64,000 nucleotides of DNA from Artemia franciscana (taxonomy: Eukaryota; Arthropoda; Branchiopoda; Anostraca; Artemiidae), in contig NC_088867.1 of the NCBI RefSeq assembly GCF_032884065.1, forward strand, positions 44,053,890 through 44,117,889, given 5' to 3'. Positions within the stretch are counted from its first letter, which is position 1; each line of letters starts with the position of its first letter. The translations under genes were made by a program, and so were the position numbers. The notes below the pieces were generated by a model. That model saw only the letters and a program-made list of their open reading frames with translations. It ran no database searches and was not told the origin of the DNA. This document shows positions 34,768 through 44,340 of the stretch, one piece after another.

Positions 34768-35489
34768 GGTACTCACAAATTGTGATGATTTTTACTCCCC
34801 TCCCTTTTCTCTTGGTCCCGTTTGTACGTCAGACTACAACGTAATTCTTTGGAAAGCAAGAGAGTCTTTACCAAAGCCTAAACTATCCCGTGTCACTGTT
34901 CGTCCTTGTACGGAGTCGGTCATCTGTGAATACGGTCGATGGATTGGCATATATGACTTCCCCGAAGTGTACAATATCGAGCTCTTGGAAACTAAGGTAT
35001 CCGATTTCAATGCCACGTTATACAGTCAATAGCTAAAGATCTTTACAACAAAATTATTTGTTGTTAGTGAATACGACAAACCATGGATTTCTCCAGCTAT
35101 TAAATCACTAATAAAAGAGAGGTCTCGCCTCTACTCCCGTGGTGATATAATCAACGGCAAGAAATTGAGAAATCAAATAGACTCTTTGGTAAAGAAAGCC
35201 AAAGCTCGGTATGGTCGTAAAACCATGCCCTCCCAATTACTTACTTCAGACCCCAAAAAGTGGCACAACGTTATGAAAAAGGTGGCCAGCCAAGCCTTTG
35301 ACAGCAGTGTAAAGATCAGCAATTATGGTGGGTCCTTAATCAGTGCAGAAGAAGTAAGTGAATTCTTCACCAAGATCTGTACTACCTATCCAACTATTAC
35401 GGCTCATGAAAAGTCCACCATACTTGAAAAATATGAGCCAAAATGTGACCCTCAGAACAACATAATAGTCAGTGAGTTCGATGTTTTGC
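34768..35489 (+). mobile_element. LINE C internal fragment
   Basis: Corresponds to about 41,866-42,580 of LINE C with high identity by eye. It encodes the end of the endonuclease and the linker: 'RVTVRPCTESVICEYGRWIG', 'EYDKPWISPAIKSLIKERSR', 'RNQIDSLVKKAKARYGRK' and, in the frame at 35,165-35,518, 'SKISNYGG'-type sequence ('VKISNYGGSLISAEEVSEFF'). One stop lies in the linker near 35,030. Both ends are abrupt: the left joins the 3' flank of the 199-codon frame, the right joins RTE-like sequence at 35,489. It is not a normal 5'-truncated insertion because it has no 3' tail. Confidence 0.85.
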
Positions 35490-36179
35490 TTGCACTTGGA
35501 GTACATCAAAGCAAGTAGACATCTGTAAACTAAATGCCTTTCGTATACCTCGATTTTCGAAGCGATTGTTGTCAAATCCTTGTCAAGGTTTCATCTTTGA
35601 GCGTGCTACTGGTCAAAACTTTAGATCTAACTTTACTAGGATATGTAATTTTTTGAGCAGCATCTGCTCAAAATAAAGATTTGTAGCTATTGATTTCCAA
35701 CATTAGGACATGTGCATGTAATTAATCTCGCTTTTCGTTCTAATATCTCTTGAATGCCATTTGGCTCTATAGCTGGGTTTGTGTTTGAAAAAAATATTGG
35801 TAATGACCAAATCATACATTTTGCCAAACAGAAAAAGTCTTTAATTCCTGTTACATCAAGCTTAAAGACACAAGTGGCTCATGGCAGACTTAGCATTGGA
35901 TACTTTTCCCTGATTCTGGCATTGAAATTACCTCCAATCAAGATGAGGTCTCATTTTGGGATCAATTGATTCAGTAGGTTGCCTATGATTGACACTCTTG
36001 CTTCTCTATCTGGGATAGACTATCACTCTAGAAACGACCTCTTCGCGAGGGATCCAAACTTGATCCCAACTCCACCATACTAAGATCCATCAAGAGATCC
36101 AAACTTGAAAAAGGTGAAAGAAGATTCCTCCTCAGAAGTTCAGGATTTCTTGTCAGATTTCATTTACATTGGGGGGGGG
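35490..36179 (-). mobile_element. RTE-like LINE endonuclease fragment, copy 2
   Basis: A diverged repeat of 36,748-37,440 in the same orientation. On the minus strand, remnants of the endonuclease C-terminal half are visible, such as 'FKHKPSYRAKWHSRD'-like sequence near 35,780 and 'GNFNARIREK'-like sequence near 35,920 (canonical GDFNARI). Many frame disruptions. Flanks shared with copy 1 include 'gagttcaggattacttgtcag'-type sequence near 36,140. Confidence 0.65.
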
Positions 36180-37440
36180 GAGCTACCTTTGTGTCTTTGT
36201 TTCTATTGCTGGATGAATTTTGTCCCTGAAGGTCATCAGAGCTTCAGCAGGAAAGTATGGCACCGCTTTTAATGATCGATTGCTATTGACAGTTAAAGCT
36301 GGCTAAGTAGTTTGTCAAAATACTCCTTGCAGTGATTATCTACAACTCGTATTGCGGAATAATTTGAGAGTAACCTGACGATTTTGTCTTTGATGAAGGT
36401 ACTAGTAGGCTTATGTGATTTACTCCTGATTTATCTAAGGTGTTGATATATCTTACTGTTTTTGGATCTAGAGGTAGCGGCTACCATATCCTTAGGGATT
36501 TTTTCCCAGTGCTAGTTCTTATCATTCCTAGAGAATTGGCGGTATTCTCTTCTCAGACACTTGAACAGCTCCTTTTTTCTGTTTGATATATGTTGCTTGT
36601 GGTTAGCCAGCTGGACTCTACACGCTTACGTCAATTTTTTGGAGAGAGTTTTGTGGTATCCCATCTCGGCTTCTATTGCCTCAAGAATTGCATTGCTTAA
36701 GGTCAAGCAGTCTTCATCCAGGCTCTCGGTTTGCTCGTCCGTCGCTTGCACTTGGAGAACATCCAAAGTGACTAAACATGTTTAAACTGAATGCTTGTCT
36801 TACATTTAAATTTTCGAAGCAATTGGTGTTAAATTTCTGTCGTGATTTCATTTTAGAGTGTTCTGCTAGTCACAACTTTATATCTAACTTGATAAGAAAA
36901 TGATGTCATCCATGTTTTGAGCCACTATCTGCTCCAGCGTACGTTCAACTATTCGGTAGCTGGACATGAGGATGCAGTCAATCTGGATTTTTCCCCTACC
37001 ATCTCTTGAATGCATATGACTTATGGGCATATGATTACTGGGCTTGTGTTTGAATAAGGTAGTTGAAATGACAAAATCATTTGCCATAGAAAACTGAAGA
37101 AGCCATGATTCCCTTCTACATCTAGCTCTAAGACCGTAGTGGCTATTGGCAAACTCATCATTGTACACTTTTCCCCTGATTCTGGCATAAAAGTCACCTT
37201 CAGTCAAGATGAGGTCTCGTTTTAGGACCAATATGTTGAATAGCTTACCTTTGAATCATGCTTTTGCTACTTAATTTAATTTGTTCCCAATCTAGAAGTA
37301 ACCTCTTTGCGAGGGGGTTTCAAATGATGCCGAATCAACCATACGCAGATATATTAAGACATCTGGAATTAAAAAAAGAAAGAAGAGTATTCCTCAGGAG
37401 TTCAGGATTACTTGTCAGACTTCTTTTAAAATTGTGTGAC
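36180..37440 (-). mobile_element. RTE-like LINE endonuclease and linker, copy 1
   Basis: The 115-codon minus-strand frame at 36,884-37,231 is the back half of an APE endonuclease of the RTE/BovB kind: 'LILTEGDFYARIRGKV' for the GDFNARIG motif, 'NDFVISTTLFKHKPSN' for the 'NLVISNTLF' block and 'GRGKIQIDCILMSSYRIV' for the 'QIDYILV' block. The region after it (about 36,480-36,780, minus strand) has 'QATDEQTESLDEDCLTL', which is the endonuclease-RT linker and closely resembles the plus-strand fragment at 39,005. No RT is present. It is dead, with several frame changes. Confidence 0.72.
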
Positions 37441-37598
37441 TTCTTGCTAACACTTAACCATATTTAACACTGATTTTTACACAATGACGTTGATTCGAGT
37501 TTTTGCACATGTTGTACCACAATAAATCCCCAGCGATGAATGACAGAGCTGTCAGGTATTTGACAACAATAGGGCTAATTTTGAGTATGAGCATATCA
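37441..37598. other. Short unassigned gap
   Basis: Nothing recognised. Confidence 0.4.
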
Positions 37599-38560
37599 TC
37601 ACCGTCTAACTTTAGAAATCAGAGCTCTAGCAAGGTCAATAATATTTATCACTGCAGCTACTGCCTTATTCTTAATCCGCCTGAAATTCAAATATTTTCT
37701 TATTTCCAATTTACGAAATTGTTCTTCGTTGACTTCTTTGTCCATCAGCAACGTAAAGTATAACCCACCAGATTTTCTATTGATGAGAAATTTTTCCTTT
37801 TCCATTTGTTTTGATGCTTCAATTTTAGTATTTACGACGTTTGGCATATTTAAATGTAAGTATTCCAAAATTTCTTTGGTCTTTGGCCGTTTGTTTGGAC
37901 CCTGGTTCAAACACTTTAACAATACATTCCTCACCAGAGGTGAAATTGGGGATGAAAATATTCTACTTTCCAAAGCTTCGGCGCACTCCCAAAACACTTC
38001 CTGATTAATTTGTAAAAGGTGTGCCAAGATTGCCCCTAAGGACCATGTTGTCACTGGACCTATTCTAAGCTCTAATCATTTCTTCCTCTATTTTTCTGTC
38101 ACTTTCTGAAATGAAATCATCATAATTATCAGTACTGCATTTTCTTTAATTCTTTGGTGATGGCTTTTCAATTCGGAAGGAGGATAAAAAACATCAAATG
38201 AAAGTCCAGGTTTTGAAATTTCCTCTTCCATTTCTCTGGAGGAACCAAAATCGATTATAGTTACTTTAAAATCACCATTTATAAGTATATTATTCGTCCT
38301 TAGGTCTCTATGAGCAATTCCAGACTCTTCTAATCTTGCAACTGTTGACACAATTTGTTCGAATATTTTAAGCACTTCATATTCATTCCACCACTGCCTA
38401 CTTCATATCCTGTTCATGCTTGATGGCTGCAGGTAGAGTGTATGTTATACATTGAGCCAAATCAAGAGAATTTTCTGGCAATTCTGTAACGATAACAGCA
38501 CTTTCGTCGTCAACATAAGATTCAATATACTTTTGGCAGCCTTCTATATTTTTTACTTTT
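37599..38560 (-). pseudogene. Broken protein-kinase-like fossil
   Basis: Minus-strand frames carry a eukaryotic-type kinase core. N-lobe material with 'YIESYVDDESAVIVTELPE' lies near 38,470-38,550. The catalytic loop 'IAHRDLRTNNILI' and metal-binding 'IIDFGSSREMEEE' are in the frame at 38,088-38,375. The C-lobe frame at 37,599-38,054 has 'TTWSLGAILAHLL' (the helix F DxWSxG block) and 'CLNQGPNKRPKTKEILEYL' (the conserved Arg near helix I). A basic tail of about 80 residues follows and matches nothing recognised. The glycine loop is not seen. The coding region is broken by a few interruptions. It sits among LINE debris. It could be a host kinase pseudogene or a relic of an integrated large DNA virus; the sequence alone does not decide. 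Confidence 0.7.
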
Positions 38561-39000
38561 TTGAAAAAAAAAAAGTTTTTGAAAAAAAGTGAAAATTTTT
38601 TTATAAGACCAATAATTTGCTGTGAAAAAAAATATTATGACGTTTTAAGGGAATAATGCACATTACTTATGACGTCATGGGATGATGTCAAACTGTTAGA
38701 AATCATTGCTTGGTTCTTGAACTCAGCTAGAAAATTTCCATAGTAGCCATTGTCTTTGCAGTGATGTCATAGAGACCAAATTCTCTTTCTATTCCAACAT
38801 TTGAAACTCAGAGCAGGTTTTTTCCCCAAAAACGACGATAATACCACTTTCTTAAAAATTAACTAAAATTAGGTTGTTTTTTTCCGATCATACTAGGGTA
38901 AGTGTTTTGTAATTGATCAGAATCATAATAGTGATATTGAGTAAATAAAGCAGAAACATTGACAAAAATTTAACAACAATCGCTTTGAAAATCCATGTAT
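38561..39000. other. Unassigned AT-rich DNA
   Basis: A-rich runs at 38,560-38,620 and no recognised coding sequence. Confidence 0.4.
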
Positions 39001-39540
39001 ACGATTGGAATTTAGTTTAGAGATGTCTAAGTGCTTTGATGCACTCCAAATGCAAGCAATCAGCGAGCAAACCCAGAGCTTGGATGAAGAGCGGTTGACC
39101 ATGCGTGAGACTATTAAGGAGGCTGCAGAAGCTACGACAGGATACACTAAAAAACTATCCAAAAATGAATCTCAACCCTTACAGTCCGGCTGGCTAAGCG
39201 CAAGCAACAAATTTCAAACAGAAAATCACATTTGTGCAAGCGAATGCGAAGAGAATGCCACTTGTCTGCTCAGGTTGATGAGCACCAGTACCGGGAGAAA
39301 ATTGCCGATGACATAAAAGATGATGGTTGAAGATTTGACAACAGGAAGATGCATCTTGTCCTAAAATGAATCGAGAGTGAATAACTTAAGGCTACTATAA
39401 CCTCCACTGATGATGAAACCGGCGAACTCCTACAGAATAATTCCGAAATACGAGGAATAAATAGTGGCTGCAAGGAGCACTTTGACAAACTCCTCATCAG
39501 GTCTTGTAACTTAAGAGAAAAAAGCACAAAGAAAGTTGAA
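39001..39540 (+). mobile_element. RTE-like LINE linker fragment
   Basis: The 103-codon frame at 39,005-39,316 has 'FSLEMSKCFDALQMQAISEQ' and 'TQSLDEERLTMRETIKEAAE', then 'TTGYTKKLSK'. It corresponds in sequence and order to the minus-strand linker at 36,480-36,780 and to the general RTE arrangement in which a 'FEVSNRFQAL'-like block and an acidic helix join endonuclease to RT. Frame is lost after 'LSK'. No RT motif follows. Confidence 0.65.
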
Positions 39541-39696
39541 ATACATATTCTCTTGAAAGACTTTTGGTATTTAATTTCGAAAAAGTATTTAATGTTTATT
39601 AGATTTTATAATAAAGTACTTAACGTTGTTGCCCTCCTACTACACGCCGCTCCTTTACTATAGCCTGTTAAAAACTTCACCTCTTTTCTTGAGGGA

Positions 39697-40445
39697 CCTA
39701 CTTAGGAGACTTTATATTTGAAAAACTCTAATTGTATTCTCTTTAGCTATATAAAAATAAGTTGTTTGTCTGTGGGTCTGTTGAGTGACGTCATGTCGTC
39801 ATGAAATTAGTTGTCGTCATGTTTGTTATGACGATGAAGTCATTAAAAGTATTTAAGAAAATCGTTCAAAGACAAATTTTTAATTGTAAGAAGATCGTGG
39901 ATGGAAAAATGTTTAATTGTAAAATGACTGAAGAACCTACAATGGCAACAGCCGAGGAAGCTGCTCCAAGAGTCTATGCCAAAAACTTGCGGCTGATAGA
40001 GAAAGTAAAAAAATAAAGCGTGCCGTAGATAAAAATCCACCTGGACAGTGAGAGTCAAAACATATAAAAATTGAAAATGATAGCGATGATGATTGGGTTT
40101 GGGATTTTGACTTGGATACGGTCATCAATGCCTACCAGATTATAGTTAAAAAAACAAAGGTTCGGCGATATGTATTTCATAGTATTTCATAGCAACATTT
40201 GCAAAATGAGCTGCCAATACTTCACCCGCACTTGCAGAAATTTTGAGGTGTATATTTGATCTGCGTTGACAGTATTGTGACAAAACTAGACAACTAAAAT
40301 GTAGGTCAGTGATTTTATTTATTGAAAATATAAATGTACTTGTTTGTAAATTTTAAAAATACATTTTTTAATGGCTAATTTTACTAATAGCTAAAGAAAA
40401 TTGAATTAGAAAATTTTTCAAATATAAAGTCTCCTAAGTAACCCC
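39697..40445. mobile_element. TIR-bounded element with an internal insertion
   Basis: 'cttaggagactttatatttg' at the left end recurs in reverse complement at the right end ('caaatataaagtctcctaag'), giving terminal inverted repeats of about 25-40 bp. Inside, from about 39,750, lies 'gctatataaaaataagttg' then 'ttgtctgtgggtctg', reminiscent of 5' ends of arthropod Helitrons, then a 71-codon frame at 39,801-40,016 with 'TEEPTMATAEEAAPRVYAKN' and an acidic stretch 'ENDSDDDWVWDFDLD'. At 40,192-40,300 comes a copy of the 3' end of the 199-codon frame seen at 34.65-34.75 kb. This suggests a non-autonomous DNA element that has taken in other mobile sequence. Confidence 0.6.
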
Positions 40446-41007
40446 CTCCGAAAAAAAGCAATGAACCTCTCAATATGTTGAAACTTAAGGAGGAGTGAAT
40501 GCTGTGAGTGCAATTATGTAAATCATCATATTTTGAAGTCCATCAAACATGAACTAGAATTTTGAAATTAATCACATCTGAAGATGATGGTATATCTGGC
40601 TCTCATTTGCTCATTATTCAAGTTCTGATTCAATACTATCAGTACTCCCCCATTCTCATGGTGCTTTTATACGAAAAGCCATGCAATAGAATACATATTT
40701 AAACTTTCTTTGCGTTCGGTTCTCTTAAGTAGCACGACCTGATTATATATCTGTTGGAATATAATTATGATAATTATGTGCCATCTGTAATATGTTAATG
40801 ATGTTTAGGATGTTTGCAATGAGGTTTAGGCTTTCATCTTTAGAGTCTCAGGTGCCTAGTCTGGACCCATTGACACTTATTTACACAATTAAGTTAGTCT
40901 TATGTGTGTGCCATGTCATTCAAATATGATAAAGAAGTCTTAATTAGACTGTTTTCACCTAAGCTAACTGTGGCGCCATCTTTTTTGCAAAACTCGTTAC
41001 ATTAAAT
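40446..41007. other. LINE C 5' flank or UTR
   Basis: No coding signal. Part of it may be the LINE C 5' UTR, since ORF2 begins at about 41,008; the boundary cannot be placed. Confidence 0.4.
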
Positions 41008-43575
41008 TTGCTCGGAAGAACGCCAGATGACAGACCACTGCCCAAAAAACTCCTGTCTAACCGTAAGAAGCGGAAGCGATGCGGCAAGCCTGGCGGAAAA
41101 CGAGGTCAGCTGATGATCCCAGTTATCGTTTCATTAAGATCAACTAGTCTTGCTCCGAAAACCTTGCCCCATCAACGTATCCTTGTTAAGATAGACTGTT
41201 CTACAAATGCCAATATGCCATCTCTTGTTCCCTCCAATCAAGCTCCGGTATGTTCGACTAGTAGTGATCTGCCTCCCCCTCTATTAAGGTCAGTGACTTT
41301 TAATTCGAAAAATAGAATGCCGAATTTTCTCGTTATAAACTGCCAGTCATTATGTAACAAAATGGAAGAATTTGAAGTTATCGTCCGGCAAAATAGTATC
41401 CCAGTTATCGCAGTTACAAAAACTTGGAATCTTGATAGGTTGTCTGGTCATATGGCAGGATACGAAATTTTCCTGAGCACACGTGCTGATCGAGTTGAGC
41501 ATAGACTAGGTGGAGGTGTTGCCATGTACATACGGAAAGACATCCCTTGCAAATTATTACCGGAATTATTTGATCCAGCTCATGAAGTAATCTGGGCTAT
41601 TTGCAAACCTAAATCTCTTCCCCGGCGCTTTTCTTGTATTATAGTCGCTTCAGTATATTACCCGGAAATTGCAAGAAACCGGGGTGACTTGGTCTTCTAC
41701 CTCCAAACGACTGTTGATCACCTGAGAAGTATATACAGTAGCCCTGCTTTTATTATAGGAGGAGACTTTAACCAAACCAAGAAGAGTTTGTTAGCATCTT
41801 GTTTGTCTTTAAAACAAGTAGTACACATACCCACCCACTCTTTGGGGGGAATATTGGACCTTATACTCACAAATTGTGATGATTTTTGCTCCCCTCCCTT
41901 TTCTCTTGGTCCCGTTAGTACGTCAGACCACAACACAATTCTTTGGAAAGCAAGAGAGCCTTTACCAAAGCCCAAACTATCCCGTGTCACTGTTCGTCCT
42001 TGTACGGAGTCGGTCATCTGTGAATATGGTCGATGGATTGGCACATATGACTCCCCGAAGTGTACAATATCGGGCTCTTGGAAACTAAGGTATCCGATTT
42101 CAATGCCACGTTATACAGTCAATACCTAAAGATCTTTACAACAAAATTATTTGTTGTTAGTGAATACGACAAACCATGGATTTCTCCACCTATTAAATCA
42201 CTAATAAAAGAGAGATCTCGCCTCTACTCCCGTGGTGATATAATCAACGGCAAGAAATTGAGAAATCAAACAGTCTCTTTTGGTAAAGAAAGCCAAAGCT
42301 CGGTATGGTTGTAAAACCATGCCCTCCCAATTACTTACTTCAGACCCCCAAAAAGTGGCACAACACTGTGAAAAAGATGGCCGGCCAAGCCTTTGACAGC
42401 AGTGTAAAGATCAGCAATTATGGCGGGTCCTTAATTAGTGCAGAAGAAGTAAGTGAATTCTTCACCAAGATCTGTACTACCTATCAAACTATTACGGCTC
42501 ATGAAAGTTCCACCATACTTGAAAAATGTGAGCCAAAATGTTACCCTTAGAACAACATAATAGTCAGTGAGTTCGATGTTTACACGGTATTACGGAAGAT
42601 CAAACCGAACACATCTTCATACCCTGGTGAATTACCTGCCAAACTGCTACGTGAATATGCAGCCTTCATAGCATTACCACTGTCCAGCATCATTAACGAG
42701 TGTTTTGCTTCTGGCTATTTCCCGTTACAGAGGAAAAGGGCCTATATTAGAATTATTCCAAAAAAGCATTCGGATTCACCATGGTCAGATACTTCTGTTG
42801 GGGTCCCACAAGGCACAAAATTAGCTGGAATAATTTTCCTGGCTGTCATTAATTCCCTGCTTAACCATCACGACTACCGTTACAAGTTTGTAGATGATCT
42901 GTCCATGGTGCTCGCCTACCTGGTCGAAAACACTTTACATAACAAAACATAACAAAGCAGTTTTCAGACCAGTTAACTTAGCCAATTCGAAGATAATTCG
43001 TTTCAACCCTCTGAAGCGGAATATAGATATGCCTCTAGTCCTTTTCCCGATTTTGAACGAAATAAAAATCTTAGGAGTAACTTTCACTAGTGACTGTAGT
43101 TTCAGCGCCCATATTAATTTAACCGTCCACAAGGCTAATGCAAGCCTTCAGACACTTACCAAAATGAGGCGTTTTGGGTGCAATACTAAAAGCCTTCTCC
43201 ATGCCTACACGTGTTATGTTCGCCCATTACTCGAGTACGCGTGCCCGGTGTGGGGTCCATCTGCTATCCTCACAGCGTACCTATTACGCGACATAGAGTG
43301 CGTCCAGAAAAGAGCAACAAGGATTATACTCCGAGACCGTGGCATACCCTACCATCAAGCCCTCGCCTAATTAAATTTATCTCACCTTAAAGTCCGGCTG
43401 GAACACCTTATTCACCAATTTGGGAAATTCGTCCTTGCCAATAAGAGCCACCGACCTTTGCTAATCGAGCCAGCTCCTCCCAATAGCCGAACTCGATTAC
43501 GAAATAAACTTTTACCCCCTAAAGTACGAACCCATCGAAACGCAAACTCGTTTGTGCCTTTTTTCACATCAGTCT
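41008..43575 (+). mobile_element. LINE C, CR1/Jockey-group retrotransposon, internally deleted
   Basis: The 373-codon frame at 41,008-42,129 begins with a basic stretch ('RKKRKRCGKPGGKRGQ') and contains an APE endonuclease: 'NFLVINCQSLCNKMEEFEVI' near residue 110, 'IIGGDFNQTKKS' at residues 249-260, 'LDLILTNCDD' near 283 and 'STSDHNTILW' near 304. Frame is lost near 42,050 and again near 42,280. RT fragments follow: 'VLRKIKPNTSSYPGELPAKL' near 42,582, then 'GVPQGTKLAGIIFLAVINSL' with 'YKFVDDLSM' near 42,800-42,910. The RT fingers between 42,775 and 42,785 and part of the thumb near 42,950 are deleted. The C-terminus resumes in the 158-codon frame at 42,894-43,370 ('ILGVTFTSDCSFSAHINLTV', 'RPLLEYACPVWGPSAI') and ends with 'NSFVPFFTSVFNAEL' and a stop at 43,592. 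Confidence 0.9.
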
Positions 43576-43672
43576 TTAATGCTGAGTTGTAGTGTGTGAT
43601 TTTTGTTTAAATGTATGATTTTTGTGAAAAAACTTAATTTAGCTCTATGCTACGATAGTTTTTAAATATACC

Positions 43673-43675
<3 letters not shown>

Positions 43676-43722
<47 letters not shown>
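43676..43722 (+). repeat. (TC)n tract at the LINE C 3' end
   Basis: About 23 CT dinucleotides some 85 bases after the LINE C stop codon. It is probably the element's 3' microsatellite tail or an expansion of it. Confidence 0.9.
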
Positions 43723-44340
43723 AATATTAATCAGATAAGAACAGACATTTCACTTTTGACCTAATTCAAAAGGCTGAGAATGAACAACGGTAGAAGTGCC
43801 GGAAGCATCTGTGGCGTGGATCGTGTCATTATCGCCAACTTTTCAACTGGTTTATCACTAGAAAGTTGTATATTTTTTTCTGCATCTACTATCTACCACA
43901 AAAGGAATCTCATCCATCAATCACAGCATCTTTAAAACTTTTCAATGCGGAAAATTTTGATGTGAGCTTAAAACATGGCCACTATTAACAATTCTACCCA
44001 CAACAACCGCTCTGTGAAAACACCAAGCTTAAAATTTATTTCAATGAAGATTTATTTATGGATTTTTCTTCCACATTTATCGATTTACCTTTGGTTTTCA
44101 TAACATATACAGAATTATAAAACTAGACAATAGATAGGGAACTGCATTTAACTGGGAAAATAAATCACAAGATATTTAATAACCTCAATGGCTACCAGCG
44201 AATATTAAGGTGTACAAAAAATTAACGCTGGCTCCATCCAACTTTAGTTTACAAAAACCACTTGCTACAGCACCCGATGTGTCAGTCTCTTTCATCTCGG
44301 CAATAGTTCATGTACAAAAACAACAGGTTATGAGTTCTGC
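43723..44340. other. Unassigned DNA before LINE D
   Basis: No frames or repeats recognised. It may include remains of LINE D ORF1 too decayed to read. Confidence 0.4.
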
